A stretch of DNA of 27,493 bases from Phycisphaerales bacterium UBA854 (GCA_002295885.1 DBGM01000030.1:1-27493); one strand, 5' to 3'. Positions 7,510 to 16,333 are shown, counted from the first letter of the stretch. The notes: a model not told the origin generated them from the letters alone. Numbers and translations are program-made.

Positions 7510-10500
7510 CTAGTATAGAGGTGAGACCCACGCGGACTTCGATTCCGGCCGCTCTTCGGGAAACGGAATGATGAACACGTCCGGATCCTCGATGGGCCCC
7601 TCGACCCCGATCGCATAGAGACGGTCGAGGACCACGCCGATCACGTCGCTCAGAATCGCCCAACTGGATCGGGGCCTGAGCACCGCATCGATTCGCTTCG
7701 ATTCCCAGTCGAAGGTGCCCGAACCGGTCAGGGAAAAGGCGACGGTATCGCCCATGTGGCTTTCGATCCGTATGCGATCCAGCAGGATCTCGTCGGCGAC
7801 GGTGTGGTAGTCCACGCTCACGAACTGCGGCGCCTCCACCACGGGCATGCTGAGCTGAAGAATCTGGTACACCCCCACGATGACCGGAAGCGGACCCATC
7901 TCACCCTCGTAGAGACGGATCTTGCCGTGACCGATGCGCGGATCCGCACCGTCCAGCGTCCCGGTCATGGAGAGACCTGCGTACAGGCTGCCGTCGAGCC
8001 GTTCGGAATCGGCACTTTCATCATCAGCAAAGAGCTGCGACAGCATGCAGTCGGTCACCATGACGTCGACCGCCCACGGCCGATCGCCCTCGAGACTGCA
8101 CGATCCCGAAGCGTGGATCTCTCCACCGGCCACGTCTCCGGACAGGGACACGAGTTCCAGAGCAGCATCCTCCACCAGCCGCAGCTCGACGTCGACCGTA
8201 CGCAGTTGCTGATCCAGAGCCGTCATCCGTCCCAGCTCCCCGGCGAGCTCGAGCTCGGTGGTGACGTCGGGGGCGGCGTGTACCCGCAGGCCCAGACGAC
8301 CGTCGATGCCCTCCAGCCCGATTCCGGGGCGAAGCGACGCACCGGTGAAGAGGAGATCCCCCGCGAAACGCCCCGTCGTCTCTCCCGTCGTCGCATCCAC
8401 TTCGAGCTGCAGACGACCACCGCGAACCGAGGTGCCGTCGCCGTCGTCGAACGAGATCGCACGCAGCGCCTGCACGGCCTGTTCCGGCAGCAGCGCCTCG
8501 GCCTCCGGCGAGCGAAGACGACCGTCGTAGTCGAATCGCAGATCGGCCTTCACCACGTCACCGGGCGAGATGGTTCCCGACACCATGAAGGCCCCGTCGC
8601 GCGAAACGCCCGAGACCGATTCCAGTGACAGTTCCCCGTTCTGGGCCTCCAGCGAACCGCCATCGAACTCCATCGTCAACTCGGCGCCGCGGCACTGTGC
8701 CTCGAGGAATTCGGGCTCCAGTGCGAACTCCCAATGCAGCGGTCGATCGGGCTGGAGATCGATGCGGGCCGTGGCGTCGAACCGACCGCGCAACTCGGCC
8801 GTGCGATACGGCCGGGCGGCCTCGTCACCGGCCAGCACCTCGAGCAGATCACCGAGCAGCGCCGATTCGAAGCGGCCGCGGTCGACCTCGGCCCGCAACG
8901 AGGCGGCTTCGATTCGATCCCCCCACTCCATGGTCCCCGCCAACGCATACTGACCGTCGAGTTGATCACCGGCACTGCCGTCGATGCGCAGCTCCTCCAG
9001 CTCCAGACGCCCGGACTCGATTCGACATGCGCCGCCGACGATCCGGATCCGCTGCTCGACTCCGGTAGCGTCGTACTGAATGTCGGCTTCGTCGATCCGA
9101 ACCGAGACCGAATCGGCGCCTTGTCCACGCACGTCGATTTCCACATCCATCGTGCCGGTCGGACTCCACCGACCGTAGAGCTCCGCCAGAATTTCGCGGG
9201 TCCGGCCGGCGGCGAGATCGAGCAGTCGTTCCTGAACGATGGCGTTGCCAACCCTCGCCTCCAACCTGGTGAGGGGCGGATCGGCCAGGTGATAGACACC
9301 GCCCATCGACACCACCATGTCACCGGATTCCGCCGTGCACTCGACGACTTCGACCTGCTGGTCCGTCGCGAAGAGGGTGACATCCAGTTCGTCGAGCCGC
9401 AGCCCGTTGGGCCAGAAGGCCGCGGGGACTCCGAGGATCCGCGACAGGTGGTCCCGCGGCGTGACCGAACCCTCTCGGATCCGCAGCAGGAGCCCGTACC
9501 GCGTGTTCCCCAGGGAGTCGACCTCCACCGGCCCGGCCACCGACAGCATCCCCTCGAGCCGCAGGGCTTCGATGAGGTCCGAGGTTTCGGGGGACACGCG
9601 GTCCATCGCCTGGAGCAGGTCGCGGGTGATCGGTTCTCCGGGCACCTCGAGATCAAGAACGCCGGACGCCTGCTGATCCCCGGTTGGCAGATGGATGAAT
9701 CCCTTCACCTTGCACTGCGTTCCCGAAGGGGTTCGGAAGCGGACTTCGTCCGACCCGTCCGGCCCCATCAGCGACAGGACATCGCCGCGCCAGTCGAGCG
9801 ACCCGGCTTCGAGCGTGATTGGATACGGAAAGGAGCTCCAGGTGAGATCGAGATCATCGAACAGGATCCGGCCTTCGAGCCGTGTCGGCTCGTCGGGTCC
9901 GGGCGAACGGAGGATGTCGAGGTCGAGCCCGACGACCTCGTGCTCGGATTCGATCCGATCGGCGGGTACCCGTGCTCCGTGACGACCGAACAGACTGCGC
10001 AGGGTGTACGCGGCCTCGTCCGGGACCGCATCCATCAGGGCGGCGTCGAGCGGCAGATCGACCGCCGTCAGCTTGAGATCGACCTCGGCGCCGTCACGGA
10101 GGGGAACGACCCGGCCCTTGATTCCGATCCGGGACGCGCCCGCCCCCACCGCATCGAGCGAATGGACGGTGACGGTCTCGGCATCGAAGCCGACTTGGGC
10201 ATCAAGGTCGGCCAGTGGGTACGGAAATCCCTCGTAGGCGCCCGAGGCATCCGTGATGCCCACGCGCCCCTCCAACTGGTAGTCGGTGACTGCGTCTCCG
10301 ACGAAACGACCGGTGGCCAGCAGTGCAATGCTGACATCACAGGTGCGAACGTCGAACATGTCGAGAATCTGGGCCACGATCTTCGGTAGATCGGCCCGGG
10401 TGGCATCGCCCGGCTGGTCTCCGAGATGGAACTGGTCGGTCCGGAGATCGACCACGAACGATCGCTCGCCGCTCGATGAGGCGTCAAGCGCCGCGGCGAT

Positions 10501-11589
10501 CGCCAGATCCAGCTCGAAGTCGACCGCAGCCAGCCCCAGATCCCGGTCCCCCAGGAACTGGCCCCGCAGGCCGTCGATGCGGAAGCTTTTTCCGTTGTAG
10601 ATGATTTCGCCGCGTTCGGCGACCATCCTCGGTATTCCGTACCGGACGCTAGAGATGCGTCGGTCCTCGAACCGCGCCCACTGCGAATCCAGTCCGAGTT
10701 CGCTCGGGAAGGACATGGCGACGTCCTCCAGGAGCGCGGACAGCCGCGGACTCTCGCCGCGGGCCACGCCGATCGAGACCTCGACCACTTCTCCCTTGAT
10801 GTCCATCTTGCGGCAGTACTCGCCGAAGATGCCGGGGAGGATCTCGAGGTCGGTCGAGAGATCGATGCCGGTCACGACGGCATCGAGGGACATCGCCCGC
10901 CGGTTGAACCCGCCCGCCAGGACGATTCCGTCGGTGCCCGCAGCCGCATCGACTTCGTGCAGCGTGAGGTCGTAGATTCCCGGCTCGTCGCCGGGGACGG
11001 CCTGCCCGTCGAAGAGGCGCTCCCCCGTGATGCGAACTCCTTCACCTTCGAACTCGCCGATCTCCAGCGCGATGTTCCGAATGGAGATCCGAGCCGGCAG
11101 GTCGAGCGGCGACTCGACCCCGACGGCCGGTACGTTCGTTCCGGGCGCGGCCTCCTTCGCAACGCGTGCTCCAAAGAGATGGCCTACGTTGAGATCCAGA
11201 GGATCATCGACGTTGGTCATGACGCGGAGCACCGCCCCCTCGACGTCGATCGTCGAGACCGGGGAACCGCCGCCGAACAGGAGAACGGCCGGCTCGACGA
11301 CCATGCGGAGCCGATCGACGATCGCGATCTCGCCGGCGGCACCGGCCAGATCGGGGGCACGGATGGATATGCCGGCCAGTTCGATGTCCCCCCACCCGTG
11401 CCAGGTGGCGGAATCGATCTCGACATTGCCGCCGATGCGATCCGACAAGCCGGACTCGACGATCGCGACCAGAACGGCCGACCGGGTCAGCACCCAGCCC
11501 GCCACGGCGAGCAGGACGACCACGAGCAGAACGGCGACCGATCCGATCAGAGCGGCACGTCGCAGTCGTGATGGCGCGCGGGTTGGCAT
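7510..11589 (-). CDS. Giant AsmA/TamB/YhdP-like envelope protein
   Basis: The 1359-residue product has a basic N-terminus, one membrane anchor (about residues 13-34), then over 1200 residues of repetitive, strand-rich sequence rich in 'LD(L/V)', 'G(R/K)' and 'DVEL' patterns. A C-terminal segment carries GPIEDPDV at about 1331-1338. This is the architecture of AsmA-superfamily proteins (TamB and YhdP are about 1260 residues), which form long hydrophobic grooves thought to carry phospholipid between inner and outer membranes. Assignment rests on layout rather than on a diagnostic motif. It is the first gene of the operon and is followed after 20 bases by the LOG-family gene and then, two genes on, by pssA. 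Start ATG 11589 is directly followed by the basic residues of the anchor. Confidence 0.8.
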   Translation of the reverse strand: MPTRAPSRLRRAALIGSVAVLLVVVLLAVAGWVLTRSAVLVAIVESGLSDRIGGNVEIDSATWHGWGDIELAGISIRAPDLAGAAGEIAIVDRLRMVVEPAVLLFGGGSPVSTIDVEGAVLRVMTNVDDPLDLNVGHLFGARVAKEAAPGTNVPAVGVESPLDLPARISIRNIALEIGEFEGEGVRITGERLFDGQAVPGDEPGIYDLTLHEVDAAAGTDGIVLAGGFNRRAMSLDAVVTGIDLSTDLEILPGIFGEYCRKMDIKGEVVEVSIGVARGESPRLSALLEDVAMSFPSELGLDSQWARFEDRRISSVRYGIPRMVAERGEIIYNGKSFRIDGLRGQFLGDRDLGLAAVDFELDLAIAAALDASSSGERSFVVDLRTDQFHLGDQPGDATRADLPKIVAQILDMFDVRTCDVSIALLATGRFVGDAVTDYQLEGRVGITDASGAYEGFPYPLADLDAQVGFDAETVTVHSLDAVGAGASRIGIKGRVVPLRDGAEVDLKLTAVDLPLDAALMDAVPDEAAYTLRSLFGRHGARVPADRIESEHEVVGLDLDILRSPGPDEPTRLEGRILFDDLDLTWSSFPYPITLEAGSLDWRGDVLSLMGPDGSDEVRFRTPSGTQCKVKGFIHLPTGDQQASGVLDLEVPGEPITRDLLQAMDRVSPETSDLIEALRLEGMLSVAGPVEVDSLGNTRYGLLLRIREGSVTPRDHLSRILGVPAAFWPNGLRLDELDVTLFATDQQVEVVECTAESGDMVVSMGGVYHLADPPLTRLEARVGNAIVQERLLDLAAGRTREILAELYGRWSPTGTMDVEIDVRGQGADSVSVRIDEADIQYDATGVEQRIRIVGGACRIESGRLELEELRIDGSAGDQLDGQYALAGTMEWGDRIEAASLRAEVDRGRFESALLGDLLEVLAGDEAARPYRTAELRGRFDATARIDLQPDRPLHWEFALEPEFLEAQCRGAELTMEFDGGSLEAQNGELSLESVSGVSRDGAFMVSGTISPGDVVKADLRFDYDGRLRSPEAEALLPEQAVQALRAISFDDGDGTSVRGGRLQLEVDATTGETTGRFAGDLLFTGASLRPGIGLEGIDGRLGLRVHAAPDVTTELELAGELGRMTALDQQLRTVDVELRLVEDAALELVSLSGDVAGGEIHASGSCSLEGDRPWAVDVMVTDCMLSQLFADDESADSERLDGSLYAGLSMTGTLDGADPRIGHGKIRLYEGEMGPLPVIVGVYQILQLSMPVVEAPQFVSVDYHTVADEILLDRIRIESHMGDTVAFSLTGSGTFDWESKRIDAVLRPRSSWAILSDVIGVVLDRLYAIGVEGPIEDPDVFIIPFPEERPESKSAWVSPLY

Positions 11590-11631
11590 GGTTCAGGTAC
11601 CGGACACGAAGCGGATCCCTCGGAACGACGG

Positions 11632-11638
11632 TAGTGTA
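11632..11638. promoter_or_regulatory. Overlapping divergent -10 boxes between the AsmA-like operon and the SDR gene
   Basis: In the 79-base divergent gap, the short near-palindrome GGTAGTGTACC holds a -10 on each strand: TAGTGT (plus, 11632-11637) for the SDR gene and TACACT (minus, 11638-11633) for the AsmA-like operon. Predicted starts would give a leader of about 25 bases for the SDR gene and about 40 for the operon. No good -35 is visible on either strand. The two polymerases could not bind at once, so the genes may be reciprocally expressed (inference). Confidence 0.4.
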
Positions 11639-11668
11639 CCTCTGCTGACATCCACACAGGAGGTTTCC

Positions 11669-12574
11669 ATGCGAATTGCACTGACCGGCTGCTCTGGCTT
11701 CATCGGATCCACGCTGGCCGCACGCTTCACCGCCCGGGGGGACCAGGTGACCGGCCTGCTCCGCTCCACCAGTCGACGCGACCACCTCGAGGGCGCACTC
11801 GACCGCGAGGTCGAAGGGACCCAATGCGATCCGGGCTGCTTCGACGAACTGCTCGACGGCGCGGACGTTCTCGTGCACAACTCGGTGGACTGGAAGCTGC
11901 TCAAGGACGAACGGATTCTTGAGCACTACCAGTCGAACCTCGTCGGCTCGCTCCATCTGCTCGATGAAGCGGCCCGGCGCGGCATCCATGTGGTGTTCAT
12001 GAGTTCCGTGGCGGTGCACCATCACATGCTGGACCGGTGGGAAGGCCTCATCGACTCGCATCATCCGACCCGACCCGGAAACCGGTACGGCTCGCTCAAG
12101 GCAGCCGTCGAGTCCCACCTGTGGGCGCTGCACACCTCGGAGGGTCTCTCCTTCGCGGCCATCCGTCCGGCCGCGGTCTACGGACAGGATCCCCGCATCG
12201 AACGGACCATCGGGTATCCCATCCTGCGCGACATCGCACGCGGCACTCCGTACGAGCGCAAGGGCGGCGGCAAGTTCATCCACGTCCAGGACGTCGCGAC
12301 CGCGACGCTCGCGGCCGCCGACCGAGCCGGCCAGCCTCCCGTGCTGCTGCATCTGGCGGAGTTGTACACCCGCTGGTGCGACTGGGCGGAGATCGCCTGC
12401 GACATCCTCGGCACGACCGTCCCCATCGACCGCAGCAGTCCGGAACGACCGAAGAACAACTTCGACCTCGACGAGCTCACGGCCGTCGGGGTCAACGTCG
12501 AACGCGGCATGGAGGGAATCCGCGAGCACCTCACGACCCTGCGGGATCGGATGCAGGCCGACGGGAAGCTGTGA
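11669..12574 (+). CDS. NAD(P)-dependent epimerase/dehydratase (extended SDR)
   Basis: This 301-residue protein is an extended short-chain dehydrogenase/reductase of the nucleotide-sugar epimerase or sterol-dehydrogenase type. The nucleotide-binding motif GCSGFIG is at residues 7-13, a catalytic-type serine pair follows FM at 112-113, and the YGSLK active-site motif has Tyr130 and Lys134. The segment IRPAAVYG is typical of the family. The substrate cannot be told. An excellent Shine-Dalgarno, AGGAGG at 11658-11663, sits five bases before ATG 11669, so the much longer open frame upstream (antisense to the AsmA-like gene) is not coding. Its stop directly abuts the trpE stop on the other strand. 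Confidence 0.9.
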   Translation: MRIALTGCSGFIGSTLAARFTARGDQVTGLLRSTSRRDHLEGALDREVEGTQCDPGCFDELLDGADVLVHNSVDWKLLKDERILEHYQSNLVGSLHLLDEAARRGIHVVFMSSVAVHHHMLDRWEGLIDSHHPTRPGNRYGSLKAAVESHLWALHTSEGLSFAAIRPAAVYGQDPRIERTIGYPILRDIARGTPYERKGGGKFIHVQDVATATLAAADRAGQPPVLLHLAELYTRWCDWAEIACDILGTTVPIDRSSPERPKNNFDLDELTAVGVNVERGMEGIREHLTTLRDRMQADGKL

Positions 12575-14167
12575 TCAGTCGACCGGGACGCCCTGCCCCG
12601 GCTCGGCACCGAAGGCACGCTCCGCGAGTTCGACCGCCCGCCCCAGGGCCGCCGCCTTGCTGACGGTCTCCTCGTACTCGGATGCCGGATCGGAGTCGAG
12701 CACGATGCCCGCACCGGCCTGCATGTGGACCGTCCAGCGACCGTCGGATCCGACCTCGTTCGGTATCACCATGGTCCGCAGTGCGATCGCGATGTCCATG
12801 TCGCCGCCGAATCCGACCCCGCCGATGCCCCCCGCGTAGGGCCCCCTCCGGGTCGGCTCGAGCTCGTCGATGATCTGCATCGCCCGAACCTTGGGGGCAC
12901 CACTGACGGTGCCCACCGGGAGGGACTGCTGCAGGGCGTCCCAGCAGTCGAGTCCTTCGGACAACGTGCCGGTCACCGTGGAGCTCAGATGCATCACGTG
13001 ACTGTAGTGCTCGACTTCCATGAGTCGGCGGACGCGTACCGAATCAGCGGCGCAGACCCGGCCGATGTCGTTCCGGGCCAGGTCCACCAGCATGGCATGC
13101 TCCGAACGCTCCTTCGGATCCGCAAGCAGCTCGGCGGCCAGCTTCGAATCCTCATCCGGCGTGCGGCCCCGTCTTCGGGTGCCGGCCAGCGGACGATTCG
13201 TGACCTCGCCGGCGGAGACACGGCAGAGGATCTCGGGGCTCGAGGCCACGAGCACCACCTCGGGCGTCTGCATGTAGATCATGTAGGGACTGGGGTTGAC
13301 GATCCGGAGTGCACGGTAGATGGCGAACGGATCGGCGGAGGTCGACCGGATGAACCGCTGCGAAGGAACGACCTGGAAGACGTCACCGGCTCGTATGTAC
13401 TCCTTGCATCGGTCCACGATGCCCTCGAACTGGTCCCGCGTGAGATTCGAATCCCCCGGATCTCCGGGCACGTCGCCCAGCAGTCCGTCGACCTCGCCGG
13501 GAGGAAGCGGGACACTGTGGCGCTGGACCCGTTCCGACAGGTCGTCCAGCATCGCGTTGCCTGCCTCCCATGCCTGGGCGGCCCCGCCGTGCTCCGAGGG
13601 CGCGACGTGCACGATGAGATACAACTGCTTGTCGACGTGATCGAAGATCAGCAGTCGACGGTAGAGCCCGAACTGCAGGTCCGGAAGGCCACGGTCGTCG
13701 GCCGGGGCCCGTTCGAACGGCAGCGACCCGGGTTCCATGTACCGCACGGTGTCGTACCCCGAGTAGCCGAACCAGCCACCGGTGCAGCCCGGCAACGAGG
13801 CGGACTCGAGGGACGGCGGCATCGGTGCGACCGTCCGGCCGCCGCCGATCTCGCGCAGCGTCTCCAACGGATTGGAGCAATGGGACACGGTCACCGACCC
13901 GGTGCGATGATCCGTCACGGAGACGTCGTTGCGTCGGGCGGAGACCTCGAGCATCGGACCCGCTCCGACGATCGAATGGCGACCGACCGCCCCGCCGACT
14001 TCGACGGATTCAAGAAGGAAGCTGGCCGACTCCCGGGCGTCGGGCGAGACCAGCCTTCGGTAGGCAAGGACCGGGGTGATCTGATCGCTCATGACGCGAC
14101 GGACCACGGGCACCAGATCGTAGGTGGCCGCATCTGCTTCGAATCTGTTCCGGTCCGCCTCGTGCAT
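12575..14167 (-). CDS. trpE: Anthranilate synthase component I
   Basis: TrpE converts chorismate to anthranilate, using ammonia delivered by TrpG, in tryptophan biosynthesis. The protein of about 530 residues has the N-terminal LLES element linked to tryptophan feedback (SFLLESVEVGG) and the chorismate-binding core with PLAGTRRRGR, DLARNDIGR, PVGTVSGAPKVRA and GPYAGGIGG. Start ATG 14167 is preferred because a -10 box (TACACT) lies nine bases upstream. In-frame alternatives exist at 14191 (ATG) and 14200 (GTG), but they would place the promoter inside the gene, and none has a clear Shine-Dalgarno. trpG is not adjacent. PabB is a less likely alternative because of the full-length N-terminal domain. 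Confidence 0.93.
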   Translation of the reverse strand: MHEADRNRFEADAATYDLVPVVRRVMSDQITPVLAYRRLVSPDARESASFLLESVEVGGAVGRHSIVGAGPMLEVSARRNDVSVTDHRTGSVTVSHCSNPLETLREIGGGRTVAPMPPSLESASLPGCTGGWFGYSGYDTVRYMEPGSLPFERAPADDRGLPDLQFGLYRRLLIFDHVDKQLYLIVHVAPSEHGGAAQAWEAGNAMLDDLSERVQRHSVPLPPGEVDGLLGDVPGDPGDSNLTRDQFEGIVDRCKEYIRAGDVFQVVPSQRFIRSTSADPFAIYRALRIVNPSPYMIYMQTPEVVLVASSPEILCRVSAGEVTNRPLAGTRRRGRTPDEDSKLAAELLADPKERSEHAMLVDLARNDIGRVCAADSVRVRRLMEVEHYSHVMHLSSTVTGTLSEGLDCWDALQQSLPVGTVSGAPKVRAMQIIDELEPTRRGPYAGGIGGVGFGGDMDIAIALRTMVIPNEVGSDGRWTVHMQAGAGIVLDSDPASEYEETVSKAAALGRAVELAERAFGAEPGQGVPVD

Positions 14168-14176
14168 CGCGAGCAC

Positions 14177-14182
14177 AGTGTA
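14177..14182 (-). promoter_or_regulatory. Candidate -10 box of trpE
   Basis: TACACT on the minus strand ends nine bases before ATG 14167, which would put transcription start within a few bases of the start codon. No -35 resembling TTGACA is present. No leader peptide rich in Trp codons was found. Confidence 0.4.
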
Positions 14183-14228
14183 CCCGTGCATTCCGCCCAC
14201 CGCCCGAGGCGCAACGGCGGGAAGGCCG

Positions 14229-14234
14229 TAGAAT
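14229..14234 (+). promoter_or_regulatory. Candidate -10 box of the ABC ATPase gene (leaderless)
   Basis: TAGAAT matches the TATAAT consensus at five of six positions and ends seven bases before ATG 14242. No Shine-Dalgarno lies between. Transcription would start at or next to the A of the ATG, giving a leaderless mRNA. Confidence 0.5.
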
Positions 14235-14241
14235 CGGGAAC

Positions 14242-15003
14242 ATGACCACTGCCGAGCACGCCATCCAGTCCACCGATGCGAACGCAGTGGACGCGGTGAT
14301 CGATCTGCGAGGAATCTCCCGCACCTACTTCAAGCCAGACGGGTCCGTGCTCGTCGAAGCACTGTCGGAGGTCGACCTCGTCATCAACCGCGGGGAGTAC
14401 GTCGCCATCATGGGCGCATCCGGATCCGGGAAGAGCACCATGATGAACATCATCGGTGCCCTTGACCGCCCCACAGCGGGCGCCTGCCTCATCGGCGGAA
14501 CGGACATCGCCTCCCTCTCCGACGAGGACCTGTCCATGATCCGCGGCCGGAAGATCGGCTTCATCTTCCAGGCCTTCAACCTGATCAGCCAGCTCACCAT
14601 CACCGAGAACGTGGAGGTGCCGCTCTTCTACCAGGACATCCCCCGTCACGATCGCGTCCAGCGATCCAACCAGATGCTGCAACGGGTCGGCCTCGGCGAT
14701 CGCCTGGGACACCGCCCCAAGGAGCTCTCGGGCGGCCAGCAGCAGCGGGTCGCCGTCGCCCGGGCCCTGGTGACCAATCCCGATCTTCTTCTGGCCGACG
14801 AACCGACCGGAAATCTGGATTCGAAGACCGGTGAGGCGATCCTGAAGCTGCTCGACGACCTGCATCGCGAAGGCCTGACGATCGTCATGGTCACCCACGA
14901 CGACAACATCGCCGAACACTGCGAACGGGTGATCCGGCTTCGCGACGGCCGCATCGAATCCGACGAACTGACTCCGAAGGGAATGGCCCGTCCCGGCCGA
15001 TAG
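14242..15003 (+). CDS. ABC transporter ATP-binding protein, LolD/MacB type
   Basis: This 253-residue ATPase has Walker A GASGSGKST (58-66), Q-loop Gln110, signature LSGGQ (162-166), Walker B LLLADE (182-187) and H-loop His219. The segments after Walker A and around the Q-loop (FQAFNLISQLT, ENVEVPLFY) are typical of the subfamily that powers FtsX-like permeases, such as LolD, MacB and FtsE. These extract lipoproteins or export peptides and do not import solutes. No permease gene lies next to it in this window, so its partner must be elsewhere. The 20 residues before the fold begins are unconserved in character. ruvC follows after nine bases. Confidence 0.92.
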   Translation: MTTAEHAIQSTDANAVDAVIDLRGISRTYFKPDGSVLVEALSEVDLVINRGEYVAIMGASGSGKSTMMNIIGALDRPTAGACLIGGTDIASLSDEDLSMIRGRKIGFIFQAFNLISQLTITENVEVPLFYQDIPRHDRVQRSNQMLQRVGLGDRLGHRPKELSGGQQQRVAVARALVTNPDLLLADEPTGNLDSKTGEAILKLLDDLHREGLTIVMVTHDDNIAEHCERVIRLRDGRIESDELTPKGMARPGR

Positions 15004-15006
15004 AGT
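15001..15006 (+). promoter_or_regulatory. Candidate -10 box of ruvC, overlapping the ABC gene stop
   Basis: TAGAGT begins with the TAG stop of the ABC gene and ends six bases before ATG 15013 of ruvC. There is no Shine-Dalgarno. This would give ruvC its own leaderless transcript in addition to readthrough from upstream. Confidence 0.45.
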
Positions 15007-15012
15007 ACCTGC

Positions 15013-15525
15013 ATGAGAATCCTCGGCATCGATCCCGGCCTCCGCATCACCGGCTACGCCTGCCTGGAACTGTCGGATGCCCGCACCACTCCCCGGGTCG
15101 TCGAGGCCGGTGTCTTTCGGATCGATCCCGCGGCCACACTGGAACTGCGCCTGGCCAGCCTGCACGAGGACCTGGACTCGACCCTCGAGGATCTGGAACC
15201 TGATCTGGTCGCCGTCGAAACCCTGTATTCACACTACCGCCGGGCCCGGACCGCAATCCTCATGGCCCACGCGCGGGGTGCCGTACTGCTCACCTGCGCC
15301 AAACGGTCGCTGGCCGTCTCCGACTTCGTCGCCACCGAGGTGAAGAAGAGCATCACCGGCAACGGCCACGCCGACAAGGATCAGATCCAGGAAGCCGTGA
15401 CCAACCAGTTGGGGCTGTCGGAACGTCCTTCTCCCTACGACGTCAGCGACGCCATGGCGATCGCGTTGTGCGCGGCACGACGCCTGCACCAGCCCGACAT
15501 CACCGACTACTCGGCCGCCGTCTGA
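15013..15525 (+). CDS. ruvC: Holliday junction resolvase RuvC
   Basis: RuvC is the endonuclease that cuts Holliday junctions moved by RuvAB during recombination repair. The 170-residue length is normal. The catalytic acidic residues are visible: Asp7 in GIDPGL, Glu69 in AVETLYSHYR, and Asp143 and Asp146 in DVSDAMA. ruvA and ruvB are not adjacent. The gene follows the ABC ATPase by nine bases and shares 19 bases at its 3' end with the convergent YdjY-domain gene. Confidence 0.95.
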   Translation: MRILGIDPGLRITGYACLELSDARTTPRVVEAGVFRIDPAATLELRLASLHEDLDSTLEDLEPDLVAVETLYSHYRRARTAILMAHARGAVLLTCAKRSLAVSDFVATEVKKSITGNGHADKDQIQEAVTNQLGLSERPSPYDVSDAMAIALCAARRLHQPDITDYSAAV

Positions 15526-16238
15526 TCCGGCCCGACGACGGAAAGCTCGACGGTCACTTCCGTCCCCACGGGAGGAACGGCACTGGTGGCGGCGATCCAT
15601 TCCGGCGCGTGCACGTCCGCGGCATCGGGAATGACGTCTCCCGCCGCCAGCAGTTCGTCGCCGAAGGTGACCAGTCCGATGATCGATCCCGATCGGTCCG
15701 CCAGATAGCGGACGCCCGCCTGCTCCGCGTCCCTACCGTCGAGTTCGATGCTGCCGGCGAAGATCCAGCGATCGGTCGGAAAGGATGCGCCATCGGAGAC
15801 ATCGCGAATCCACCCATCCACGCCGTCCGAACGCTCGCGCCCCGACTCGTCGATCCAACGGACCGCGACGCGGACCCCGGGACCCTGCGGCGGAAGCGCC
15901 ACCACCGCGGCTCCCTCCTCCCGCCAGCGACCCGGGCGGCCGGGCTCAAGTCCCAGCAGGAGCAATCCGGCGTGGATGCCGGAAGCCGGCACGTCCGACA
16001 CCATCAATGATTCATGCTCTCTCGTACCGGGCCCGCACACGACCTGTTCCAACCACCCCTCGTCGAGGCAGACCCAGGCACGGAACCCGAGCCGCCGGGC
16101 GTCCGGTTCCACCCACAATCCAGGCGATAGAACGAGCCGGGACGACCTCGGCTCGACGTCCACGTCCTGCCGGGCCGCGCAGGAGGCCATCGTCAGTAGC
16201 AGGGACGCCAGCAGGAAGCAGGTACGGAACGACGACAC
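15507..16238 (-). CDS. YdjY-domain lipoprotein
   Basis: The 243-residue product has a lipoprotein signal (SSFRTCFLLASLLLTMASC, lipidated Cys20) and then a YdjY domain. That domain is recognisable by the segments HESLMVSDVPASGIHAGLLLLGLEPG, VRVAVRW and IGLVTFGDELL (the first is given here only as a marker region, roughly residues 75-100). The domain is common in planctomycetes and has no known biochemical role. GTG 16238 is chosen over ATG 16274 because GGAGAG (16249-16244) sits five bases before it and because it starts exactly at the signal peptide. The upstream ATG would lie inside an intrinsic terminator. Its 3' end overlaps ruvC by 19 bases. Confidence 0.85.
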   Translation of the reverse strand: MSSFRTCFLLASLLLTMASCAARQDVDVEPRSSRLVLSPGLWVEPDARRLGFRAWVCLDEGWLEQVVCGPGTREHESLMVSDVPASGIHAGLLLLGLEPGRPGRWREEGAAVVALPPQGPGVRVAVRWIDESGRERSDGVDGWIRDVSDGASFPTDRWIFAGSIELDGRDAEQAGVRYLADRSGSIIGLVTFGDELLAAGDVIPDAADVHAPEWIAATSAVPPVGTEVTVELSVVGPDQTAAE

Positions 16239-16243
16239 GATCG

Positions 16244-16333
16244 CTCTCCAAAGAAAAAGGCCCGGCAGAAGCAAAGCTTCATACCGAGCCCTTCCGGGGG
16301 CAAGTGAATGGCCGCAGCGAACCGCTACGACTA
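16244..16333 (-). promoter_or_regulatory. Leader RNA of the YdjY gene, attenuator-like
   Basis: From a predicted start near 16333 the minus strand makes a leader of about 90 bases. It can form a small hairpin (16328-16314, loop of three), then either a GCCC/GGGC hairpin (16301-16288) or the terminator hairpin, which share the GGGC segment and so exclude each other. The U-run of the terminator is followed immediately by the Shine-Dalgarno GGAGAG. This is the layout of a riboswitch or attenuator expression platform. A small RNA ending at the terminator is the alternative. No known riboswitch class was recognised. Confidence 0.45.
16250..16293 (-). terminator. Intrinsic terminator upstream of the YdjY gene
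   Basis: On the minus strand an interrupted stem closes on GAAGC-TTT-GCTTC (16280-16268). It continues through GGCC/GGCC-type pairs with one mismatch and one bulge, and is followed directly by TTTTTCTTT (16258-16250). The hairpin plus T-run is a good intrinsic terminator in GC-rich DNA. No minus-strand gene ends here, so its target is a leader or small RNA. Confidence 0.65.

Noticed and set aside
8734..10389. 551-codon open frame on the plus strand opposite the AsmA-like gene
   Set aside because: Antisense to a long gene with consistent strand-repeat character; composition (Arg, Asp, Gly, Gln rich) is that of a shadow frame.
12725..14245. 506-codon plus-strand frame opposite trpE, reaching the ABC gene start
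   Set aside because: Antisense to the conserved chorismate-binding core; no motif.
14089..15165. 358-codon minus-strand frame opposite the ABC ATPase and ruvC
   Set aside because: Both plus-strand genes carry complete catalytic motifs; the minus frame spans two unrelated genes.
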